From the NCBI GenBank assembly GCA_964569055.1, contig CAZMSZ010000466.1, forward strand, positions 1 to 5,542: DNA of 5,542 nucleotides. The letters are read 5' to 3'. Made by a program: the position numbers and the translations under genes. Of the stretch, positions 1-5,542 are shown piece by piece. The notes below the pieces were generated by a model. It had not been told where the DNA came from and ran no database searches. It saw nothing but the letters and a program-made list of their open reading frames with translations. The first letter of the stretch is position 1; every line of letters begins with the position of its first letter. Source of the DNA: JAWLGW01 sp964569055 (lineage in GTDB: Bacteria > Planctomycetota > J058).

Positions 1-2115
1 GGCGGCGCAGCCCGAGAGGGCGTCGATCCGGCTGGCGGGGATCAGGTCGTTCACGCTCGCGCCCGGCCGGGTCGCCGCCACGCTCAGCCGCGTGCCGGCG
101 CGGTCGTGTCCCCAGCCGTGCGGGAGGCTGACCACCCCCTTCATGAGCTCGTCGCTCGGCTCGACGGTGACCTCCACCTCGCCGGCGGGGCCGGTGAGCC
201 GCGCCCGGGCGCCGGCCTCGAGGCCGCGCGCGGCGGCGTCGTCGGGGTGGATCTTGAGCGTGCACCGCTCGGGCCCGCTGACCAGGCGCGGCAGGTTGTG
301 CATCCACGAGTTGTTGCTGCGCAGGTCCCGCCGGCCGATCAACAGCAGGCCCTCGTCGCGCCCGGCGGCCAGCCGCCGCTCCAGCCGGGCGAGGTCCGCC
401 ACGAAGTCGGGGGGGAGGAGCGCGATCCGGCGCCCCGGCGTGCGCAGCAGCTTGGCGAGGCGCGGCTCGAGCGGGCCGAGGTCGACCCCGTGCGGGTTGG
501 CGCGCAGCCGGGCCAGGCTCAGGCCGGCGCGCCCGCGGCGCAGCCCGTGGGGGCCGAGGCGCAGCACGAGGTCGAGCGCCCGGGTCGGCCCGCCCGCGAG
601 GAGCGCCCCGAGCAGGCCGCCCGCCAGCCGTCCACGCCGCCCGCGCCGCGCGAGCAGCCGGCGGGTGAGCTCGAGCGCGATCTGCCACTCGGGGCGGACG
701 CCGGGCGGCGGCGCGACGAGCGGCTCGGCGTAGCGGGCCGTGTTGTGGACCGAGAGCGCGCCGAACAGGAGCGGGTAGTGGTCGCGCTCGAGGCCGACGG
801 TCGGGGGCAGGATCAGGTGGGCGTGGCGGGTGGTCTCGTTGACGTAGGGGTCGATCGCCACCACGAAGTCGAGCCCGGCCAGGGCGCGCTCGAGGCGCCG
901 CCCGTCGGGGTTGCTGAGCACGGGGTTGCCCGCGTGCAGGACCAGGGCGCGGATCCGACCGGGGCCCGGCGTCTCGATCTCCTCGGCCAGCGCCGCCGCC
1001 GGCAGCTCGCCCGCGAACTCGGGCAGCCGGCTGACGCGGCTCCGGTAGCGCCCGAAGCTGCCGGTCTGCCCCAGCGCCGCCGCCAGCCCCGCCAGGTCGG
1101 CGGCCGGCGTCGGGAACATGGCCCCGCCGGGGCGGTCGAGGTTGCCCGTGACCACGTTGAGGAGGTCGATCAGCCACGAGGTGAGCGCGCCGAACTCCTG
1201 GAGCGTGGTGCCGACCCGCCCGTAGGCCACGGCCGAGGGGCTGTCCGCGAACGCGCGCGCCAGCGCGCGGACCCGCTCGGGCGCGACCCCGGTCGCGGCC
1301 GCGGTCCGCTCGGGAGGCCAGGGCGCGACGAGCCGGGCGAGCTCCTCCAGCGCGCCCGGCGCCAGGAGCGGGCGCAGCGCGCCCGGACGGACGCGCCCCT
1401 CGGCGAACAGCACGTGCAGCAGCCCGAGCAACAGGTAGGCGTCTGTCCCGGGCCGCACGAACAGGTGCTCGTCGGCGAGCGCGGCGGTCTCGCTGCGGCG
1501 CGGGTCGATCACGACCAGCCGCCCGCCCCGGGCGCGGAGCGCGCGCGCGCGCCGGCGGAAGCCGGGGGCCGTCATGAGGCTCCCGCCCGAGACCACCGGG
1601 TTGCCGCCGAAGATCAGCAGCAGCTGCGTGCGGTCGACGTCGGGGATCGGCAGCACCGCCTGCGAGCCGTACAGCCGCAGCGAGGTGAGCAGGCGCGGCA
1701 GCGCGTCGACCGAGTTGGCCGAGTAGACGTTGCGCGTGCCCAGCGCGGCGCGCAGCGCGAGCAGGTACAGGATCGCGCCGTAGCTGTGCGCCGTCGGGTT
1801 GCCGTAGTAGAAGGCGACCGCGTCGTCCCCGCCCGCGCGCCGCGCGGCGTCGAGCCCGGCCGCGGCCCGCTCGAGCGCCTCGTCCCAGCCGATCGGCTCG
1901 AACCGCTCGCCCACCCGCTCGAGCGGCTGGCGGACCCGATCGGGGTCGGTGTGGAGGTCGGCGAGCACCGCGCCCTTGGGGCAGACGTGCCCGCGCGAGA
2001 GCGGGTCGTCGGGGTCGCCGCGCAGCCCCACCACCTCGCCCGCCTCGTCGACCTCGGCCAACAGCCCGCACACCTGCTCGCACAGGCAACACGTCGTCGC
2101 GCGCACTTCGCTCAT
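1..2115 (-). CDS. Molybdopterin-dependent oxidoreductase, [4Fe-4S]-containing (partial, C-terminus beyond left edge)
   Basis: Large catalytic subunit of the DMSO reductase / formate dehydrogenase-like superfamily, which uses Mo-bis(pyranopterin guanine dinucleotide) for cytoplasmic redox chemistry. 705 codons are read without a stop and the frame leaves the window at base 1. The end, VNDL...DALSG, is typical of the last residues of this family, so probably only about 5-20 residues are missing. The N-terminus starts directly with the cluster motif C9-x2-C12-x3-C16 and C45-PKG; there is no Tat signal. Cofactor-binding segments follow: LLIFGGNPVVSGG (about 166-178), VVIDPRRSETAALAD (about 202-216), VRPGTDAYLLLG (about 221-232), ALVLHAGNPVLSNPDG (about 390-405) and VVAIDPYVNETTRHA (about 418-432). 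A C-terminal dinucleotide-binding domain spans about 586-690 (NNSWMHNLP, LPHGWGHD). No Cys occurs between residues 45 and 618, so the Cys/Sec Mo ligand of formate dehydrogenases is absent and the substrate is unknown. The ATG at 2115 is chosen because it directly precedes the Fe-S motif and lies 6 nt from a TACATT -10-like box. Confidence 0.93.
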   Translation of the reverse strand, partial: MSEVRATTCCLCEQVCGLLAEVDEAGEVVGLRGDPDDPLSRGHVCPKGAVLADLHTDPDRVRQPLERVGERFEPIGWDEALERAAAGLDAARRAGGDDAVAFYYGNPTAHSYGAILYLLALRAALGTRNVYSANSVDALPRLLTSLRLYGSQAVLPIPDVDRTQLLLIFGGNPVVSGGSLMTAPGFRRRARALRARGGRLVVIDPRRSETAALADEHLFVRPGTDAYLLLGLLHVLFAEGRVRPGALRPLLAPGALEELARLVAPWPPERTAAATGVAPERVRALARAFADSPSAVAYGRVGTTLQEFGALTSWLIDLLNVVTGNLDRPGGAMFPTPAADLAGLAAALGQTGSFGRYRSRVSRLPEFAGELPAAALAEEIETPGPGRIRALVLHAGNPVLSNPDGRRLERALAGLDFVVAIDPYVNETTRHAHLILPPTVGLERDHYPLLFGALSVHNTARYAEPLVAPPPGVRPEWQIALELTRRLLARRGRRGRLAGGLLGALLAGGPTRALDLVLRLGPHGLRRGRAGLSLARLRANPHGVDLGPLEPRLAKLLRTPGRRIALLPPDFVADLARLERRLAAGRDEGLLLIGRRDLRSNNSWMHNLPRLVSGPERCTLKIHPDDAAARGLEAGARARLTGPAGEVEVTVEPSDELMKGVVSLPHGWGHDRAGTRLSVAATRPGASVNDLIPASRIDALSGCAA

Positions 2116-2121
2116 GGCGCC

Positions 2122-2127
2122 AATGTA
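2122..2127 (-). promoter_or_regulatory. Putative -10 box (TACATT) of a leaderless promoter for the molybdopterin oxidoreductase
   Basis: Read on the minus strand, TACATT matches the TANNNT extended actinobacterial -10 consensus. It is followed by exactly 6 nt (GGCGCC) and then the ATG at 2115. There is no Shine-Dalgarno sequence in front of this ATG. Spacing of 6-7 nt between the -10 box and the start codon is the known signature of leaderless transcripts that begin at the start codon. No convincing -35 hexamer is visible. The assignment is an inference from spacing and motif. Confidence 0.45.
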
Positions 2128-2184
2128 GTCCCGGCCGCGGAGACGGCCAGCCCCTGCAGCGTTTCCTCGGCCCGCGGCGTGCGC

Positions 2185-2190
2185 TAAGGT
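2185..2190 (+). promoter_or_regulatory. Putative -10 box (TAAGGT) of a leaderless promoter for the SRPBCC gene
   Basis: TAAGGT fits TANNNT and ends 7 nt before the GTG at 2198, so transcription could begin at that start codon. The same bases contain AAGG, which could instead act as a weak Shine-Dalgarno about 8 nt from the GTG at 2198. Both readings favour 2198 over the in-frame GTG at 2192, which would be only 1 nt downstream. The -35 region (around 2161-2166) is poor. Confidence 0.4.
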
Positions 2191-2197
2191 CGTGCCC

Positions 2198-2641
2198 GTG
2201 TACAAGGCCGTTCGCGAGTTCGAGGCGGCGGACATCGACGCCCGGCGCCTGCTCGACGTGGTGTGGGACGTGACCCGCTACCCCGAGTTCGTGAAGGGCG
2301 TGCGGCAGGTCGACCTGCTCGAGCGAGACGACGAGCGGCGCGCGCTCGCCCGCTTCACCGCGGGCGTGGCCGGCATGGACTTCGAATACGTGCTCGAGGT
2401 GACGCGCGACCCGAGCGAGGTGCGCTGGGTGCGCGTGAGCGGCGCGTTCCGCGCGGCCGAGGGGGCGGTGGTCCACCTGGGCGGGGCGCGCTTCCGCTAC
2501 GAGAACGCCCTCGACCCCGGGTTCGCGGTGCCGGGGTTCGCGGTGCAGTTCATCCTCGAGCGCAGCCTCCCCCGCCTGATCCGCGAGTTCGTGAGCCGGG
2601 CGCGTCAGCTCCAGGACGCCGGCCGCGGGCGGCGCCGGTGA
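2198..2641 (+). CDS. SRPBCC / START-like (polyketide cyclase, COQ10/RatA-type) family protein
   Basis: A 147-aa single-domain protein of the helix-grip SRPBCC superfamily, which binds hydrophobic ligands in a cavity between a beta sheet and a long C-terminal helix. The order of elements fits the COQ10/RatA/cyclase branch. A first strand (YKAVREFEAADIDA) is followed by helix 1 and the hallmark DVVWDVTRYPEFVKGVRQVDLLER (about 18-41), a typical 'x-x-YPEF-V' segment. Antiparallel strands run through about 48-105, and a C-terminal amphipathic helix (LERSLPRLIREFVSRARQLQ) covers about 119-138. The length is normal for a stand-alone member. I prefer the GTG at 2198 because of its spacing from TAAGGT; the GTG at 2192 would add only Met-Pro. 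The stop overlaps the next start (GTGA), so the next gene is probably translated by coupling. A PGFAV pentapeptide is repeated in tandem just before the last helix. The ligand is unknown; family members serve as ubiquinone-binding, lipid-binding or cyclase proteins. Confidence 0.85.
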   Translation: MYKAVREFEAADIDARRLLDVVWDVTRYPEFVKGVRQVDLLERDDERRALARFTAGVAGMDFEYVLEVTRDPSEVRWVRVSGAFRAAEGAVVHLGGARFRYENALDPGFAVPGFAVQFILERSLPRLIREFVSRARQLQDAGRGRRR

Positions 2642-3189
2642 GCGTCCCCGCGCCCGCGCCCGCGCGCGACGACGCGCGCGGGCCCGGCGCGCGCCCCGAG
2701 CTTCAGGCCGGCTGGCAGCCGCGGCGTCCGCGCTCGACCCTGGTCGAGCACGCGGACGGGACGGTCGACAACCTCGAGTGGGTCGACCTGCCCCGAGGTC
2801 ACCCGCCCCTCGACCTCGCGCGCCTCGAGCGGCTGTACTTCGCCTGGGTCCCGCGGCTCACGGTCGGGCTGGTCACCCCGCGCCACGTCGGCCCGGGCCT
2901 GGTGATCGGGATCGAGCCGCTCCACCTGCCGATCGCGATCGCGCTCGGCCCGGCGAGCGAGCGCGAGGGCGAGCGCTCCCGCCCGATCCTGGGCGGCATG
3001 CTGGCCCGCGCGGGCGGCAGCTTCGGCTTCGAGCAGCGCGTCCGCCCCGAGGGGACGCGCCTGCTGGTGGCGGTGCGCCACCTCGACCCGCGCATGCCGC
3101 GCTGGCTGTATCGCCGGCTGCAGGCCCGCCTGCACGCCCGCTCCACGCTGGGCTTCCTGCGCGAGCTGGCAGCGGGAGCGGGCTCGTGA
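2638..3189 (+). CDS. Hypothetical protein translationally coupled to the SRPBCC gene
   Basis: A 183-aa protein that I do not recognise with confidence. It starts at the GTG of a GTGA overlap with the preceding stop and lacks its own Shine-Dalgarno, pointing to translational reinitiation and joint function with the SRPBCC protein. Residues 1-35 are a low-complexity Pro/Ala/Arg leader (APAPARDDARGPGARP) without signal-peptide character. The remainder (about 36-178) looks like a folded mixed alpha/beta domain. It contains LYFAWVPRLTV (66-76), a hydrophobic stretch VGPGLVIGIEPLHLPIAIAL (84-103), GGMLARAGGSFGFEQRV (119-135), RLLVAVRHLDPRMPRWLYRRLQ (141-162) and a terminal helix ending FLRELAAG. 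The strand-strand-'DPRxPRWLY'-helix ending faintly recalls ligand-binding domains of the SRPBCC/DUF2867 kind, but this is only an impression. The hydrophobic stretch contains charged or polar residues and is more likely core strand than a membrane helix. Codon use matches the neighbours. The frame is also open upstream to 2263, but that part is a shadow of the SRPBCC gene. Confidence 0.75.
   Translation: MSVPAPAPARDDARGPGARPELQAGWQPRRPRSTLVEHADGTVDNLEWVDLPRGHPPLDLARLERLYFAWVPRLTVGLVTPRHVGPGLVIGIEPLHLPIAIALGPASEREGERSRPILGGMLARAGGSFGFEQRVRPEGTRLLVAVRHLDPRMPRWLYRRLQARLHARSTLGFLRELAAGAGS
2658..2683 (+). repeat. Perfect 10-bp inverted repeat (GC-only stem, 6-nt loop)
   Basis: Left arm GCCCGCGCGC (2658-2667), loop GACGAC (2668-2673), right arm GCGCGCGGGC (2674-2683). 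The stem contains only G-C pairs and begins about 18 nt downstream of the GTG start codon of the 183-aa gene. No T tract follows, so it is not a Rho-independent terminator. It encodes part of the Pro/Ala/Arg-rich leader. It could affect coupled translation or simply reflect alternating CG codons in a GC-rich genome. Confidence 0.5.
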
Positions 3190-3192
3190 CGG

Positions 3193-4355
<1,163 letters not shown>

Positions 4356-4359
<4 letters not shown>

Positions 4360-5351
4360 GAGACACCTCCGGTGAACAGCTTGGCGAGCGCGCGGTGGAC
4401 GAGGTCGCGCCGCCCGGCCGGCTGCCCCTCGGTCGTCACGACCTCGCCGGTCTCGAGGATCTGCTTGAACCGGCGCAGGTCCTCCTGCAGCTGCTGCTCG
4501 GGCGACTCCACCAGCAGCTTGGCCGCGGCCGCCCCGACCGCGCCCGCGGGCGGGGCGTAGTCGAGCGTGACCCGCAGGTACGTGCCCCGCTCGTTGGGGC
4601 GCGGCGAGAGCTCGACCCGCCCGCTCGTCTCGACGTCGCCGCCGCGAGACCGCCAGGCGATCAGGCGCCCCGGCTCGTCCTCCACCAGCTCCGCCTCCCA
4701 GCGCACGGTGCTGCCCGCGGGCCCGCGCGCGACCCAGCGCGAGCGCCGCTCGTCCAACACGGTGACCGACTCGAGGTGCCGCATGAAGCGCGGCAGGTCC
4801 TCGAACCGGCGCCAGGCGTCGTAGCACTCCTGCGGCGAGCGGTTGATCGCGATGCTCTTCACGACCCGGAACCGGTCCACCCCGGCGCTCCGGCGCGTCA
4901 CCCGCGACGCGGCCAGCGCGTCCAGCGCGGTCACGCCGCTCACGGCCGTGTAGGCCGCCGCGACCCGGCGCCGGTCGGCCCCCCGCTCCCCGAACGCGAA
5001 CCCGAGCAGCGTCAGGTCGAGGGCGTCCCCCGCCACGCGGCTCCACAGCCCCACGGCCGGCCGCTGCCCGCCCAGCAGGATCGCGACGCCGCTGGCCAGC
5101 TCGCGCAGCCCGAGCGCCCGCAGCAGGAGCGGCCGCTCGCCGACCCCGATCAGCCGCGCCACCTGCCGCGGCGCGAGCAGCTCGGCCAGCCCGAGCCCGA
5201 CGCTGAACAGCCCCAGCCCCTGCCCCAGCAGCGCGTCCGCCCGGCTCGGCGGCACGTGCCCGCGCCCGCGCGACGGCGGCGCGATCTCCGGCGTCGCGCC
5301 AGCCGTGGCCCGCCCGGCGTGCGGTCTGGCGGTCGTGTGGGAACCGGCCAT
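4356..5351 (-). CDS. Membrane-associated SRPBCC (cyclase/dehydrase, COG5637-like) protein
   Basis: A 331-aa two-part protein. Residues 1-38 are a Pro/Arg/Gly/Ala-rich, probably disordered N-terminus. Residues about 39-150 form a small hydrophobic domain with likely membrane helices: LLGQGLGLFSVGLGLAELLA (41-60), LRELASGVAILLGG (82-95), AGDALDLTLLGFAF (107-120) and RVAAAYTAVSGVTALDALAA (129-148). Residues about 160-305 form a cytosolic SRPBCC domain: VVKSIAINRSPQECYDAWRRFEDLPRFMRHLESVTVLD, a strand-rich middle part with WRSRGGDVETSGRVEL, and a C-terminal helix ESPEQQLQEDLRRFKQIL. Homologues annotated as cyclase/dehydrase or predicted integral membrane protein share this architecture. The start is the ATG at 5351, supported by SD AAGGAGGG (5358-5365) with a 6-nt gap. 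The frame stays open up to a GTG at 5519, but that extension is Arg/Ala-rich and lacks an RBS. The gene overlaps the dehydrogenase start by 4 bases and probably works with it, perhaps binding a hydrophobic substrate or product at the membrane; this role is inference. Confidence 0.87.
4365..4370 (-). promoter_or_regulatory. Ribosome-binding site (GGAGGT) fixing the dehydrogenase start
   Basis: A GGAGGT Shine-Dalgarno, read on the minus strand, lies inside the last codons of the upstream SRPBCC gene, 5 nt before the GTG at 4359. It decides the start of the dehydrogenase and rejects the long N-terminal extension that the open frame would allow. Confidence 0.8.
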
Positions 5352-5357
5352 GTGCGT

Positions 5358-5365
5358 CCCTCCTT
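5358..5365 (-). promoter_or_regulatory. Strong ribosome-binding site (AAGGAGGG) of the membrane SRPBCC gene
   Basis: AAGGAGGG on the minus strand is a near-perfect anti-SD match, 6 nt before the ATG at 5351. It fixes this start rather than the GTG at 5519 in the same frame. The presence of a strong SD here contrasts with the SD-less starts of the divergent pair around 2115-2198. Confidence 0.85.
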
Positions 5366-5441
5366 CAGCTCCGCGAGAGGGACGCGCAACCGAGGGGCCG
5401 CGCGCGCTCGATCGAGGCAGACCGCGCGCCACGAGCCTGGC

Positions 5442-5447
5442 AAGGTA
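5442..5447 (-). promoter_or_regulatory. Candidate -10 box (TACCTT) for the SRPBCC-dehydrogenase operon
   Basis: TACCTT read on the minus strand is the only TANNNT-type hexamer I find in the 191 bp upstream of the ATG at 5351. It would give an untranslated leader of roughly 80 nt. No good -35 element is seen 16-19 bp upstream. A perfect palindrome CTCGATCGAG (5407-5416) lies downstream within the would-be leader and could be an operator. The call rests on a short motif only. Confidence 0.2.
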
Positions 5448-5529
5448 GCGCTCGGCCCGTCCGCTCGCCGCGGCCGCGCGAGCCCTGATCGGCGTGGTCG
5501 TGTACGTCGTGATCGACACCCGCCCGGCC

Positions 5530-5537
5530 GAGGAGGA
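5530..5537 (+). promoter_or_regulatory. Possible ribosome-binding site of a divergent gene starting just past the right edge
   Basis: GAGGAGGA on the plus strand lies 5 nt from the window end, so a start codon at about position 5543-5546 would have normal spacing. No convincing gene body for it exists inside the window. The plus frame from 5449 to the edge is open (it ends ...VYVVIDTRPAEEDR) but has only GTG or CTG starts without an RBS. Downstream sequence would decide. Confidence 0.25.
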
Positions 5538-5542
5538 CCGAG

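Noticed and set aside
1539..1552. A 14-nt alternating GC run as a possible Z-DNA element or repeat
   Set aside because: It encodes ordinary Arg/Ala codons (RRARAL) inside the Mo-enzyme and is expected at this GC content.
106..2187. A 693-codon open frame on the plus strand opposite the molybdopterin oxidoreductase
   Set aside because: Its product is Arg/Ala/Gly/Pro/Gln-rich without a recognisable domain, while the minus strand encodes a clear Mo-enzyme. It is a GC-bias shadow.
2263..2637. Upstream extension of the 183-aa gene to 2263 (308 aa)
   Set aside because: This part overlaps the SRPBCC gene in another frame and reads as an Arg/Gly/Pro-rich shadow. The GTGA overlap gives a natural start.
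4360..5046. N-terminal extension of the dehydrogenase to a 617-aa protein
   Set aside because: The added part is an out-of-frame reading of the SRPBCC gene, and the GGAGGT site and homologous N-terminus (MKAVCWYGPHDV) fix the start at 4359.
5352..5519. N-terminal extension of the membrane SRPBCC protein to a GTG at 5519 (387 aa)
   Set aside because: The extension is Arg/Ala/Ser-rich, has no ribosome-binding site and is interrupted by the strong AAGGAGGG site in front of the ATG at 5351.
5449..5542. A plus-strand partial coding region ending ...VYVVIDTRPAEEDR at the right edge
   Set aside because: It has only GTG or CTG starts with no ribosome-binding site. The RBS-like GAGGAGGA near the edge would lie inside it, which points to a start beyond the window instead.

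Overview
This is a very GC-rich window (clearly above 70% by eye) with GTG starts, short intergenic gaps and long spurious antisense ORFs. It looks like a chromosomal metabolic region of a high-GC soil or environmental bacterium. Two divergent starts sit 6-7 nt downstream of TANNNT hexamers, as expected for leaderless mRNAs, which favours an actinobacterial lineage (possibly Thermoleophilia-like). Myxococcota is an alternative I cannot exclude. There are no rRNA or tRNA genes, insertion sequences, CRISPR repeats or phage genes that I can see.

Layout: (1) Positions 1-2115, minus strand, hold nearly all of a molybdopterin-dependent oxidoreductase with an N-terminal [4Fe-4S] motif; only its extreme C-terminus is missing at the left edge. 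(2) A 76-82 bp divergent intergenic region follows. (3) Positions 2198-3189, plus strand, hold a two-gene unit: a small SRPBCC/START-like protein and, with a 4-base GTGA overlap, a 183-aa protein I do not recognise. (4) Positions 3193-5351, minus strand and convergent with the previous unit (3 bp between the stops), hold a second two-gene unit. A membrane-anchored SRPBCC protein is followed, again through a GTGA overlap, by a zinc-dependent NAD-type alcohol dehydrogenase of the glutathione-independent formaldehyde-dehydrogenase-like group. (5) Positions 5352-5542 are the upstream region of this unit. A ribosome-binding-like sequence at the extreme right edge may belong to a divergent gene outside the window.

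How the genes may work together: the dehydrogenase and its membrane SRPBCC partner look like an aldehyde or alcohol oxidation module. The Mo enzyme resembles formate dehydrogenases in fold, so an aldehyde-to-acid-to-CO2 chain is tempting. However, it lacks the Cys/Sec molybdenum ligand of formate dehydrogenases, so its substrate is open. The most notable points are this missing ligand, the unrecognised coupled 183-aa protein, the two separate SRPBCC genes in different operons, and the paired leaderless promoters. I see no clear evidence of a wholly new system.
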